64,000 bases of DNA, taken from the NCBI GenBank assembly GCA_003254925.1, contig QANZ01022571.1, forward strand, positions 62,001 through 126,000, written 5' to 3'. The notes under the pieces were generated by a model, which worked only from the letters and a program-made list of their open reading frames with translations, was not told the DNA's origin and made no database searches. Made by a program: the position numbers and the translations under genes. The DNA comes from Chamaecrista fasciculata (taxonomy: Eukaryota; Streptophyta; Magnoliopsida; Fabales; Fabaceae). This document shows positions 35,967 to 47,930 of this stretch, one piece after another (position 1 is the stretch's first letter; each line of letters starts with the position of its first letter).

Positions 35967-37140
35967 TTGCAAAATCTATATTATTAGGTCTGAGAAAATG
36001 ATGTCTTATTCATCAACACCAAAAGTCAATCAAAAGCCTCCTTCCTTGTACAGAACTTGAGTGATATGCTGCAGATACCACAATGTATATCAGACATCTT
36101 TTCACGGAGCAAAACAACCCCAACGAAGGGCAGAATTGAGAATAAATAGATGACTCCAACAAACAGAGAATAAAAGGGAAGGACCAAGCCAAAGCAACAA
36201 AAACTTGGAAAATGAAATGACAAAAAAAAAAAAAAGGATTTGATTCTCAAGGCTCGAAGAATTGAGGGAAATTTTTCAAAAGGCACCGATACTAATGATT
36301 AATATACCTCGGCAAATGAAACAGAGACCCAGCAATTCACCAAAAAAATTTAGAATCATCATGTTGGTTAAATATAGCATACCCAGAAATTCTATATCCT
36401 TATCACTCTATTGATAAAAAAGACATGCTCATAATGGTCGGTCAGAGCACACGATGCAAAGAGAGAAAAAAAATAAGGAAACTAGAAGACCACTTTCCGG
36501 TTTCAAATACATCAAAGAAGATAAACATTTTATGACAAAAGAAACATCGTCATTAATTTCCAAAAATATACCCTACAATGGGAAAGAAAAAGTCCCGATG
36601 TCTCGAGTTTCAAGATCCAACGTGATCAACCCAACAAAACCCATCACGGATAACACTTCTCCTATTACTTCCAACATAGAGAACACTACCCACCCTTGAT
36701 CAACCGAAAAACAAACCCTAACAGAAATGTACATAATCAACTGAGAAACTTAAAGACCAAAACCGGGCAACAATAGAAACAAAGACGTAGTATCACAAGG
36801 GTTAATAACGAACACAGTACCGAATGAAAAGAGAGAAAATAAAAAGCAACGGTAGCTCATGTCATGTGGACGTGCAGGCCACCAAGGCAGAAGAAGATCT
36901 TATAGCGGAAAAAGGCGTAAAAAGAGAAAAAGAGGGTTCAATTTAGACAATTACAAGCAACCAAAAAGAAATTTAAAGTAAACGAAATTCAGGTTAGAAA
37001 GGCATGAAAGAGAGAGAGATAACGAAAGAAAAATTGAGAAAAACGCAAGAAAACGTACGAGCTAGAAAGGTAGAACTGGTCCAGAAATGTGAGAGGTATT
37101 GAGCATTGAAGAGAGAGATAGAGAGAGAGAGAGAGAGGGT
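35967..37140 (-). promoter_or_regulatory. MUR4 5' UTR/promoter region with GA-repeat
   Basis: No coding sequence is seen between the MUR4 ATG and 37140. A (GA)n tract at 37110-37138 reads as CTCTCT on the gene strand and is a common plant 5'-UTR/core-promoter feature, so transcription may start near 37100. That would need an intron in the 5' UTR, with a possible donor after the CT-rich block near 37000-37080. The UTR intron is inference. Confidence 0.4.
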
Positions 37141-37496
37141 TATAAATTATAATAGGCGGAGAATTCGCAGCGTCTACGTTGTCTGTGAGCTAGAGGTTGA
37201 CACGAGAAGCAGCAAGCAATATCATTCATTCTTCTTATTCGTGGACTTTCTTTTCTTATTCAGTTATTCCTCCTACTCTTTAAGAAAGGAAAGTTTAATT
37301 TTAATTATTAAATTAGATTTTAATTACAAAATTAGTATTCGAATCTTGAAGAGTGTAGCAAATTGAAGGAAATGGTTTCTAAATACAGAATGCTATTTTA
37401 GAGAAAGAAATGGTTGGGTTGATTTAAATATAATATTGTACGTAGATTTAATTGGTTGATGATGGATGTGAAAACTAAAATGAAGAAAGAAAAAAA

Positions 37497-37880
37497 AGGA
37501 CAAAAGTATCTTTTTTATCTCTAAATTTCACATCAACTTTCAATTTTGGCTCTAATAGTTTTTTTTTTCTGTCAATTTCATCCCTAACATTTTATATTTT
37601 GATCAATTTTATCCTTTGCTTTTAATTCAATCAAATATTAACAACTGATTCTACGTAGCTAATGACATGTAATGTAAAATTGATAGAAAAAAAACTCAAA
37701 TTCTAACTCAAATTGAAAAAAAAAAAATAAAGTCTATTGTTAATTTATTGAAATAAGTTAGTCAAAGGATAAAATTGGTCAGAATATAAAATATTGAGGA
37801 TAAAATTGACAATAGAAAAATACTAGAAACGAACTTAAAAATTGATGCAAAGTTTAGGGACTAAAAAATACTTTTCCCAA
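37497..37880. mobile_element. MITE-like TIR element, intact copy
   Basis: Same family as 27540-27920. The left AAAAGTATCTTTTTTATCTC and right, read inwards GGGAAAAGTATTTTTTAGTC, are similar, with CATCAACTTTCAATTTT opposed by AAAATTGATGCAAAG. The core contains AATGACATGTAATGTAAAAT. Uninterrupted, about 380 bp; a useful model for the interrupted copy next to it. Confidence 0.7.
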
Positions 37881-38059
37881 AGAAAAAATGAAGGCAGAAG
37901 TTCGTCTCCAAACTTTACATCAACGGTTAGCTTTGTCCTCATTTTTTATTTGTGGTCAATTTTATCCATAATGTTTCGCATTTTAGTCAATTTTATCATT
38001 TGCTTTTATTCTAGCTAAATATCAACGACAAATTCTATGTGACTAATGATATGTAATGT

Positions 38060-38740
38060 CTAGTCGCTACTAAGAGGAGAGAGAAGCTCTCCCTTCTCTC
38101 TACACTTTATCTCCCTTTCACGTTTCAAGTTTGGAGGGAGGAGTTGTAGTGTAAGTGCAACTCCTCCCTATATCTTTTCTTCTTTTTCTTTTTGTGTTTA
38201 GGCTAATAAATTCAGATTTGGTGTATTTTCCCCGGTTTATGGTGGTGATATTTCCAGATCTGATCTTACCCACTTTGAGTGGTGTTTTTCCCCCATTTTT
38301 GTGGCGGTGCTCTGTTTTTTCCTCTTATAGTGTATTTCTCCTTCTGTGGTGTTTTTTCTTTGTTCAGATCTGGCTTAGCCCCTAGTTGGTGGCTATTTGT
38401 CCTTCAGATCTAGTATTTATGCCTCATCGATGATAAAGCCGATGATACCTACACTTGGTTTGGAGACTTATCTTCTGTTCAAGAGCAAGCATAGGCGTTT
38501 TCACATTGTTGACAGCACTTTGTGTGATAATTTTCATCCTGAGGATAATTCCCTTATAGGATCAGTCAGTGCGCTCGTGTACGCTTATGCGTCTTTATGC
38601 GTCGTTAAGCTCATCTCCGCCCTTAGTTCAACAATGACTATGTTTTATGTTTTGTTTTTTGTTTTAGTATTGAAGTTTCTGATCATTTGTAAGTGCCGTT
38701 TGGCTTTTATTTAATATATGTTTGGATATTTATCAAAAAA
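38060..38740 (+). mobile_element. 681-bp retroposon-like insertion with poly(A) and 15-bp target duplication
   Basis: Flanked by a perfect 15-bp direct repeat, AATGATATGTAATGT (38045-38059 and 38741-38755), and ending in ATATTTATCAAAAAA, i.e. a poly(A) tail directly against the right repeat. This is the hallmark of LINE-type target-primed insertion. The sequence starts CTAGTCGCTACTAAGAGGAG and has a CT-rich start and a GATCT-rich middle. No reverse-transcriptase coding sequence is seen, so it is non-autonomous: a deletion derivative of a LINE or a long SINE-like element. Family unknown. Confidence 0.75.
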
Positions 38741-38762
38741 AATGATATGTAATGTAAAATTT

Positions 38763-39338
38763 ATTGTATATTATTATAAAAATTAAAAAAAGAAACTTTA
38801 AATACATATTAAACCGTTTTGAATTATGCACGTTATTTTTTGATTTAAACCGAAAAGTTAATACATTTTACTGTGCACGTTGCGTTTTTGGATTTTTTAG
38901 ATTTAAACCAGTAAAATGCACGTTACTGGTTTAAATTAAAGACGAACTTTAATGCACGTTACTGGTATATCTTTGTGGGAGGTCTGGAGTTTTTAGTAGA
39001 TATAGAGAACGGAAAAAACAATATAATGGTTGTGAAAGTGAGAGAAAAATACTTGTGTCCTTGGGTAGAGAAAAAGTGTGGGAGTAGAGTCCTGTCTACT
39101 TCTTTGTGTAGAAGTTGTAGACTCAAAAAAAGGGGAGTATTTGGCCGTTGTATCCTGGGGGTGACGCGTCCGTGTACCACTACACCGGGGTTATAGACAA
39201 AGTTTCTACCCGTGGAGGGCGTGAATTACCTTAAAGAAAGCGAGATATCCGTGCCTCGGCCAAATACCACGCAGTCCGTCTTTACTAATATTTTTATTTC
39301 TTGTCTATTATTTTCTTATTTTCTCTTGTAGCCCCAAC
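38763..39338. mobile_element. Second insertion in the same MITE, unknown type
   Basis: Its boundaries are inferred by comparison with intact family members. AAAATTT occurs at both edges (38756-38762 and 39339-39345), but this is too simple to be proof of a target duplication. Inside are four copies of a TGCACGTT motif (38826-38961) and an inverted pair GTATTTGGCCG / CGGCCAAATAC (39137-39147, 39257-39267). No coding sequence recognised. A solo terminal repeat of an old LTR element is one possibility. Confidence 0.5.
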
Positions 39339-39545
39339 AAAATTTGTAGATAAAAAAAATTAAATCCTAACTCAGATTGAAAAAAAGTATGAAGTATGTC
39401 GTTAGTTTATTGAAAGAAGTTGGTCTAACGAAAAAATTGATCAAAATGTGAAACATTGGGGACAAAATTTATTGTAAAAAAAAGGACGAAATTGACAATT
39501 ATTATAAAGTTTAGAAACCAAAAGGTGCTTTTGTCAAAAGAAAAA

Positions 39546-39885
39546 AATTGGAAAAAGAAAAGATGGGTTGAAACTTGAAAGGAGGTGCATAGAGTGACCA
39601 ATGGGGTGCTAGCATTTGGCATGGAGTTTAGGCGAGGATGGCGGGAGTGGGGGTGCGTGCATGGCAGATGGCATCACATAAGAGAGAGAGAGAATGAAGT
39701 TTTCACTTTTCAATTCAATACTCATAGTACTTTAGGGCCACATGCAAATTTGGCCATTTAGATTTTATGGCCCTCGTACACGATGAGACTGGGTAGCTTC
39801 GTTTAATTGACTTTTCAAGTTTCTATTGCTGCCTGCCATATTTGATGTTTTTATTTTCCCCGAGAAAACGTAGTAATAAATTTTT
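39546..39885. other. Intergenic, nothing recognised
   Basis: AT-rich with a short (GA)n stretch near 39683. No gene or delimited repeat. Confidence 0.4.
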
Positions 39886-40223
39886 GGCTAAAAAGTAAAT
39901 TTGGTCTCATATCTTATGTTCAATTTCTAATTTGGTCTCATATTTTTTTTTGTTGCACTTTTGGCCCTATATCTTTGGTTCAGGTCCCAATTTGGTCCCA
40001 TATCTTTTTTTATTGCAAATTTAGTCCTATATCTTTGGGTCAGGTTTGATAATGGTTGATTCTTTTGCAAATATATGAGACAATTGTGGAACTTGACTAA
40101 AAGATATGAGACCAAAATTAGAATCTTTTTCAAAGATATGGAACCAGTATTGTAACAGAAAAATCTACATTACCAAATTGGGAATTGAACAAAAGATATG
40201 GGGACCAAATTTTAACTTTGGCC
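39886..40223. mobile_element. Mutator-type MITE, 338 bp
   Basis: The left GGCTAAAAAGTAAATTTGGT is mirrored by the right end (GGCCAAAGTTAAAATTTGGT read inwards), followed on both arms by CATATCTT-nTGTTCAAT. Flanks TAAATTTTT (39877-39885) and TAAATTTAT (40224-40232) form a 9-bp target duplication with one difference. It resembles the 6536-6932 element in design (GGTCCCATA repeats). Confidence 0.8.
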
Positions 40224-41384
40224 TAAATTTATTTTGAATTAATAAATTAGTATTTAAATAATCAAAATATTTTTATTATCAATAATTTAATCTTTAAATT
40301 TAAATTAATTTTATATTTTTATCTTTAAATTTGTATTAAGTTTATATTTTTGGATCCTTAAATTTATAAATCCTAATTCTTTACATCCACAAGTTCGATT
40401 AAACTCCTCAGAAACTTACCATGAGTTTATTAGTTTATCCCAAATTTTAAATTTATCAGTTTGGCATAAGTTGACTTATCTGTATTTAATAATAATTTTC
40501 ACTAATCTTACTTTCATGCAGGTAAGTCGCATTTCCTATTTACCAAACTCGGTTATTTTCAATCTTTAGATTTTTTTTTTTAAAGTATGTTATGAGTTTC
40601 CTCCACCTATCATATATTTATAGACTTTCTATCATATATTTTCTTCTTCTGATTTAAGTTTCATTGCGAACTCTTCCGCAATAACTTTTTCTTATTTATT
40701 ACTCTAACCTTTTTTTATTGACCAATATTACTCAATAACCTTAAAACAAGATAAATGATAAAATAAAATAAAGTGAAAGACAATTTATAGAAAATTAGAA
40801 TAAAAGGAGGTTCCTTAATCCTTACATTGAAAAATAGCAAACCGAAAAATTTATCCATAGTAAATTGAATGAAAACAAAAACATAAAAATATTTCCAATG
40901 TTTTCACAAAATAACTTGTGATATTTTCAATTTCACAAAAATAAATAAATCCTTTAAACATATCATTATCACCATTAAATAACCGAACTATAAACACAAA
41001 ATGTGTGGTCATTCAAATGATTTAAAAATAAAGATGAATATGATATTGACTTTTAATAACAAACATACTTTTTAAATGTTAAAAATTACAAAATAAAAAT
41101 GGATTTTAAGAAATAGATAAAAAAAAAATTACATCAATATCTCCTAACTTTTTCTATTTCAAAAAAAAAAAAAATGGAACATATCATTGGGGATAGAAGC
41201 AAAACATGGATGCAGGGCTGATCCAACAAAATACAATGAATCACCTCATTAGAGTGAAAATTCCCAAGCTTAGGCTTCAGTTTACAATGCTCAATTATTT
41301 TAACCTTAATCCGTTGCATTTATCTAACTTTTATACAAATATGAGGCAGACAAGAATCAAAGTAGAAAGAAAAAATCTCGATGA
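40224..41384. other. AT-rich intergenic DNA, no gene recognised
   Basis: Very AT-rich with low-complexity runs. No gene, RNA gene or clear repeat could be supported. Confidence 0.4.
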
Positions 41385-41470
41385 GCATAGTAAAGTGGTT
41401 GAGCCTTGTCTATCTTTAATCAAGTGTCAAGGAGTTCGATCCATGACTTTAAATATGGAACAATTTTAAA
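41385..41470 (+). repeat. Possible tRNA-derived SINE fragment with pol III boxes
   Basis: TAGTAAAGTGG (41388-41398) fits the A-box consensus TRGYNNARNGG exactly, and GTTCGATCC (41434-41442) fits the B-box GWTCRANNC. Their order and spacing suit a SINE promoter. No tRNA fold was seen, and the element's 3' end was not found. Confidence 0.4.
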
Positions 41471-41964
41471 TCCTCAAGCCAGTTGTCTCACTCATTGAAG
41501 TATCTGCAAACCATTAAGGAAATTAATCATAATTGTCAACGGTGACAATGGTCGTGTACCAAAAACTAAAGCAGAAAGGAAAAAGGTGAAAAAAAAGGGC
41601 AACCATATTGACCTATAAGGAAGAAGCAGCAGAACTATGGTAACTGAAGCCTATCCCACCACGTTTTCTGTCAATTTGTCCACAACGTTTAGCCCATTAT
41701 GGGAAGCAATTACAACTGTGCATCTGTGTCATACAATGAAATTACAGCACTGCAGTTACTTTTCAATTTCATTTAAAATGAAAATGCTCACGAGTTGCAA
41801 CACTGTATAGTGTCAGGAAGAAGAGACTTGGTGGTTTTGCTCTAACTCGACTATATGACTTCCGAGACAAGGAAAAAGAAAACAGAAAAAGTGTCACTCA
41901 TTTATTGATTCTGATTAATTTGAACCAGAGATTCCAGAAGAACTATAAGTAAGGAAATGCATAA

Positions 41965-44900
41965 TCAAACATGTAAGAGCATAGGAGGTAAGATAAAAAC
42001 TAACGGAATTTTGGAAATGATGCCGTGCTCCACAACACCCTTAACCTTGTTGAGGCTTTCAGCCACTTCAGCTGCAAACAAAAATTAAGTCAGATGAAAA
42101 CCACAGGACAGCAGAGAAAACTGAGCTTGGAGTTGAAATAGGCATCATGAAGAATTTACCAAGGCTACCAATTGGAGATGTAAAGATAACATCAAGCACG
42201 TTATGTCCTTCTTTAGTGACTAGTGGGAAGTTACCTCCGAGTGGACCTGCTAGCCCAATAGATGGTCGTCTCCAGACCTTTGTTTACAAAGATTAAACCA
42301 TGAATAATCAGAACATGCAAGTGTTGCTTCCAGGTAGAACTGAAAAGACAAATCATAATAAAAAGAAAATGGATGTGCATCAAAGAAAGTGTTTTTTCAT
42401 GGACTTCATTAATAAATTCTACAAGAAGGATGTTTCATGGTTTTTCACATCATATCATATAACTTCCCTTTACTATTTGTTCCTCAACAAATCTGAGAAA
42501 TAAATAATATAAACAGGGTAATCTAATGTAATATATTGAGTCCTTGAAAACAAATTATGGTAATTTCTCAGTCTACAGCCACTTCAAGGGTCAGGAAGGC
42601 AGGCTAACAACCTAAAATTTCCTGTTATATATATAAGGCAAAACTTAATAATAATGTGCATGTCTTGGAAACCTCAGCATCACCGAGAAACATATCATCA
42701 ATCTCTTCAGCAATTTCCAACCAGTTGACCTAGGAAGAAAAAGATTGAGTATTAGAAACATATACACAAGAAGAAACTAAAAACCTCACAATTCCCATCC
42801 ACTTACTGACTGAACTAATACAGGAATAGAACCTTCCAGACCACCTTTGTATTGGTTTTCTTCAATGATATATACAAGTTTATTGGCAGCATTTAGTATG
42901 GACTGAAAACAAAAAGATAAAGAGAAAAAATTTCAATCACCAAAGATGAAAATTAATCTTCACGAACACAGATAGAAGAGAAATGTACAGCAACTAACCT
43001 TCTTTTGGACTATGGATTCCTCACCTTGCAACTTTCGGCGCCCAATGATAGCAATAAGTGATCCTTCTTCTATCACATCAGCATCATCAAATGCAAAATC
43101 AATCTACAACAGGGAAGGTGCAAATGAATCTACACCAAGTTTTCAGTAACATACAGCACAAAATTAGTCATGCACATTACCATGTGAATCAATTAACAAT
43201 ATATTAATTCAGCACTAATCTTTTTTTTTTAGCATCCATTCTATTGAAAGAATTTTCAAGTCATGCATATAAATTAGGACTACTATTTTGGCAAAAACTT
43301 GACTTAGAAAATGCTTACAAGTAATTATGTCCTCCAAAAACTTCACAGCAAACATCCAAGAGCCTTGTTAAAATAAGATATACCAGAAAAATATAAAAGG
43401 AAAATGTATAAGAAGACAACCTTTGTGCACACTTCAGAACTCTCTTGGTAGCTATCCAACGGAATTCCTGCTTTTGCAGCCTCACTTGCACTTGTAATGG
43501 ACCTGCATACAGAACAACATCTATTTCACATTATTTGTGAAAGTCACATGTTAAATTTCAAACTGGGAGGAGGATAGAACAGAACAGGGCAGTGATTTAA
43601 ACTTTTATACACTCATCATCTTTATGCACATAAGATTCAACAGCAACAAGGGGCAACAAAAAAAAAATAAGAATAATACAAAAGCAAAAGCAAGAAATGA
43701 AAAGGATGCTCATTTAGCTCGATCAACATATGCAAAAAACATATGATGGGGAAAGAAACAAACATAGAAGTATAGAAGATCTGCCAAGAGAAAGAACAGG
43801 AACAGCCCTTCCTCAAAGGAATAGAGGGTAATTCTTACTACAACCAATCTAGTAAGCTTTTTCCATTTGTTGCAGTTGATTGTCAGAAATTTAATATTTT
43901 GAATAGACCATTCCTTTATGAGTATAATCTGCTGGTAGAAATTCTGGAATTCTTTAATTGAGATATTACAGGACAAAGTTGTTGGGATTTTTTTATACTA
44001 ATTAAATAAATTGTCTGTTTATTTTTTTGTTGTTCATTTGTTTAAAGTGTGTAACTCATGGAAACAGAAAAGAGTACAATTTACGAGAGAGAAACACATG
44101 TTATGAGGAGAAAGCCAGATAACTTGAGTGAAAAGAAGGAATGGAGAAACCCAATATTAAAATTGGCATATAAAAACACCAGTGATGATTTATCAAGAGC
44201 AGAAAAACTCACATAGGAATCCCAACTACATCCTTTAAAGTTCCAGTACGAAGTTGCTGACCCAAATGTCGGATGGCCATGCCAGAAGCCTGACCAGACC
44301 CCAATCCAACGACCATGCCACTTTTTATGTACGTATTCACCTAGAAATGAACAGTATACTGTATATCTAGGAATATTTATGCATAATTAATTGATAAAAA
44401 GGAGCAATTTTGCGGAACAACAGGAAGCACCGAAGGAGTTAATTACATTTCAATAGTTTGTTAATTTTAATATAAGCAGAGCAATTCCAATATGATAATT
44501 GTTACGATTCACAGTACAAGACTGTCCAAAATCCCATCACTATGTCAACACTCAACACTCATCTCACTTTGAATGATAACAAATTTGGTTTCAACTTTCA
44601 TGTATTTTACAATCCTAGTTAAGTAGTCAATGAATGTTAATCATAAGAGCATATTAAATGGAAGATGCTGGCATCTTATATTTCGAATCAGAGTGAGGCA
44701 GTGCTGTTAGTGATGAAAAGGTCCAAAAAGAATGGCGTTTCCATTCTTAAACAAAAGGCAGTATAGGGACCCTTGTCAATATAAGACACACAATAAGGCT
44801 CTTGGCACATAAGTAACTTTCTTTTACTACAAAACAAAAGACCAACAGAATAACGATGAAGGAGGAAATCAGAGCATTTGATCAGCCTTCTTAATTCTCA

Positions 44901-45811
44901 TCAATTAGCAAGATCAAAATGCACCTAATCTCATCTAATTTATGACCATGGATGTGAGATTGATACCAAGTATTTGTTCACATGCTGCCTTCTGCTTACA
45001 GGTCAACTCAAACTATGGAAATTTGCAGTTATCACTGACTTTTACTCAAAAGATAAAAAGATCTTGAAATCATTACCTGCAAACTGGAATTGAGAACGAG
45101 GGAACCCACCCTCTTCTTTTTCATTTGGATTTGTGGTGGGAAACAAGAAGCTATTATGTGTTTACCCTTTCTTTTTTTATTTTCACTCCACTTTCTCAAC
45201 TTCTAATAATTCCCAAGTGAGCTCTTGTTTTCATGTCTCGACGCATCACAATGTTAAAATCCAATGCAAAAAGGTACCCATCAAAAGCTCCATTCCCAGA
45301 TGTTTCATTTGCAGTTATGCACAGGGACACAAATACTTTTTCTTAAACACAACTCACCCACTTGGCCTTTTAGACATATTAATATATAATACTACTCCAT
45401 TTCAATTGAGTTAATCAGCAAATAAGGGTTTGATGGTATCAAGGATAAGGAAAACACATGGCACAAAATGCAAGTGAGCCAATGTTAGTTGTTTTAACAT
45501 ACTACCAAAAAACCAGCATTGTTGAACTGATATGTTTTAAAAAATAACCAAAAGCCAACAGGAATATTGATATGTAAAGAGCGGGATAAGATTGAGAGAA
45601 AGAACATTTGTAGAGAGAGTCTCGGAGGAAATCGAAATCATACAGTATACTGGGCAGCTTGAAGGAGAGAGGAACTATCATCGAGACAGGAGCGAGTGAT
45701 CATCCTCAGAGCATTGGACCTTATTGTTTTATGGTCTCTGCAACCCTTGAGAGCCATGGGCGAATGGATAAGGGAAGAGAAAAACACTGAAGATGACGAT
45801 ACTGAAACCAT
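41965..45811 (-). CDS. RPI4: Ribose-5-phosphate isomerase 4-like protein, probably plastid
   Basis: Family reaction: ribose-5-phosphate to ribulose-5-phosphate in the pentose-phosphate and Calvin cycles. Coding exons: 45811-45644, 44340-44213, 43502-43421, 43103-42999, 42902-42807, 42729-42673, 42277-42160, 42071-41965 (TGA). They total 861 nt, 286 residues, phases closed. The upstream ATG at 45811 was chosen because it adds a Ser-rich, acid-poor leader ([20 protein letters not shown]) like a chloroplast transit peptide; a second in-frame Met (residue 19) is the alternative. [18 protein letters not shown] (66-83) is the phosphate-binding loop. FAFDDAD (129-135) stands where the family has [25 protein letters not shown], then LDVIF, and the [15 protein letters not shown] tail are typical. 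The usual KGGGGA...REK catalytic segment is replaced by [17 protein letters not shown], so activity is doubtful. Confidence 0.88.
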
Positions 45812-45893
45812 CGCTCTTCAATTCACATCCCACCTCCATCGCTCTTCAAGTATATATTTCATCTGGAGTGTCCACAATTCGCCACGTCATCAT

Positions 45894-46484
45894 AAGGAGA
45901 TAAATGAAGCTGTGCGTTTTCATCTAATCATCCTTTTCCGTGTTGAATGAGAGTTTTCCTCAACGATTTTTTCAATTAGGGTCTTGAGCCTGAAAGATGA
46001 AATACAATTTCTTTTAGCTTTACAGGGAAACCCAAAGAAACAAGAAAACTTGGAAAGATTGAAATCCAATTTACAATTTTTTCAAACTTAAACTCTGATT
46101 AGGAAAATAAATTAGAAATGGATTAATTTCAGTTACAAAGGAAGAATGGAACCAAAGGGGGAAAACATTCTCCATGTATTTCTTAAACGAAGCAGGCTAT
46201 AGTTTCCGGTTACTAGTCATCGTACCTTATAGTTCACCGGGCACTGGCAGAGGACGACCAATGTGCGACGGCGAGAAGGAAGAACAGAACGACGGCGTCA
46301 CGGCGAGAGGGAAGAATGGAATCGACGGCGTCAGAGCTAAAATGAATCATAGAAGACCAATGGAACAATAATGGAGTCATTACTAGAATGGTGAACCGAG
46401 TTTGATTTCAACGACACGCCGTATTTGCAGCTTCACTCAGGCAAAGGATGATTAGATCAAAACGCACAACTTCATTTATCTCCA
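45894..46484. repeat. Inverted repeat at the 5' side of RPI4
   Basis: GGAGATAAATGAAG-TGTGCG, then TTTT-ATCTAATCATCCTTT on the left (about 45896-45937), is mirrored at about 46442-46483 with roughly 40 of 42 bases matching. A shorter CATCTGGA match lies outside each arm. The left arm starts about 85 bases upstream of the RPI4 ATG, inside its 5' UTR or promoter. The loop contains a GC-richer stretch (46240-46330, GACGGCG repeats) with no clear gene. Confidence 0.75.
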
Positions 46485-47061
46485 CTCCAGAGTCCAGATG
46501 ATTGCAAAAAGAAAGGAGAAAAACTATTTTTAGTCCTTCAAAGATAGGTCCATTCACTTTTAGTCCCTAAAAGAACGAAATACTTCTTTTCATCTTCAAA
46601 AGATTACCAACATTTGTTTTTTTACCCTTTTATCCGTTTGGCTCAATTTTCCTTAACGAACAAAGGGTTAAAAATTAAATGTTAATAAATCTTGTTGTTA
46701 AAAAAATGTTAATAAATCTTCTAATGATTGAAAATTATATTTTGTTCTTTTAAAGGATTAAAAAATTCTTTTAAAAAGTACACAAAAAAATTAATATTTT
46801 TTTCTTTCTTCTCTTTTCTCTCTCCTTATATCACGCTTCAATTCTTTTCTTCTTACTTTTTTTTCATATTGTTTTTTTATGAGTAAAATAACTTTCCGGT
46901 CCCTGATTTATGCACTCGCTGACAGATAGGTCCCTGAATTTTACCCATTGTACTAGCCGGTCCCCGAATTTTGCAAACGCTGCACTAATTGGTCCCTCCG
47001 TCATATTGGCGTTACAAAAATGCTGACGTGGCCATAACGGACGCTGATGTGTCCCGTTATG

Positions 47062-47288
47062 NNNNNNNNNNNNNNNNNNNNNNNNNNNNNNNNNNNNNNN
47101 NNNNNNNNNNNNNNNNNNNNNNNNNNNNNNNNNNNNNNNNNNNNNNNNNNNNNNNNNNNNNNNNNNNNNNNNNNNNNNNNNNNNNNNNNNNNNNNNNNNN
47201 NNNNNNNNNNNNNNNNNNNNNNNNNNNNNNNNNNNNNNNNNNNNNNNNNNNNNNNNNNNNNNNNNNNNNNNNNNNNNNNNNNNNNNNN
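47062..47288. other. Assembly gap, 227 N
   Basis: A run of N within nested repeats. Any predicted reading frame across it is meaningless. Confidence 0.98.
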
Positions 47289-47509
47289 AAAAATTATTAT
47301 TAAAATAAAATAAAAATAATAATATATTATAAAAAAATTAAATTTTTATTAAAAATATAAAAAAATTTATTTTAAAACTTAATAATTATTAAATTTAAAT
47401 TAATCGTTGCATACTCGTTAGGACATATAAAGCACACTAGTATATATATATATATAAACAACGACTAAAACCCAACATTCAGGCGCTCAAACCTCTAGTG
47501 ATTTTCTCA

Positions 47510-47930
47510 TACATAAATCTTAATAAATCTTAATGTATTTGTTTGATATTACAAGCACAAGTTAATATTAATTACATGCTCTGCCACCACTTACTACACT
47601 TCTATTTTCTTTCTATAAATATATGTTTGAAAACCCTAATAAAGGTATGACATTTATCTCTCTAGAATATCTACTCTAATCTCCTACAACTTCTAACTTA
47701 AGCTTCATAGTGGATTCAAAGTTTACTCCCATAAATCTTTATGTATTTATCTGATTAAATGCACAAGTTACTATTAATCACATGCTCTCCCACCATTTAC
47801 TACGCTCTACTTTTCTCTCTATAAATACATGATTCAAAACTTTAATAAAGATATGATATTTTTCTCTCTAAAATATCTACTCTCATCTCCTACAACTTCT
47901 AACCTAACTTTCAGAGTGGTTTATAGAGGT
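47510..47930 (+). repeat. About 205-bp tandem duplication with TATA boxes, LTR-like
   Basis: 47513-47722 and 47728-47925 align: CACATGCTCTcCCACCA, CTATAAATA, TCTCTCTA-AATATCTACTC and TCTCCTACAACTTCTAAC recur in order with about 15-20 percent difference. Each copy has a TATA-like CTATAAATA followed by a CT-rich stretch, as in the promoter half of plant LTR-element terminal repeats. Treated as a fossil; the family is not assigned. Confidence 0.5.

Larger units (their letters stand above)
37888..39540. mobile_element. MITE-like TIR element interrupted by two insertions
   Basis: The left part (37888-38059) and the right part (39346-39540) together correspond to the 37497-37880 element: GTCTCCAAACTTTACATCAA opens it, and a run ending AAAGTTTAGAAACCAAAAGG closes it. 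The centre is split by a retroposon-like insertion (38060-38740) and by a second insertion (about 38763-39338) a few bases further on. Confidence 0.75.

Noticed and set aside
41206-41469. 87-codon open frame
   Set aside because: No recognisable domain and overlaps the possible SINE; not supported as a gene.
46989-47313. Open frames spanning the N gap
   Set aside because: They consist almost entirely of undetermined bases.
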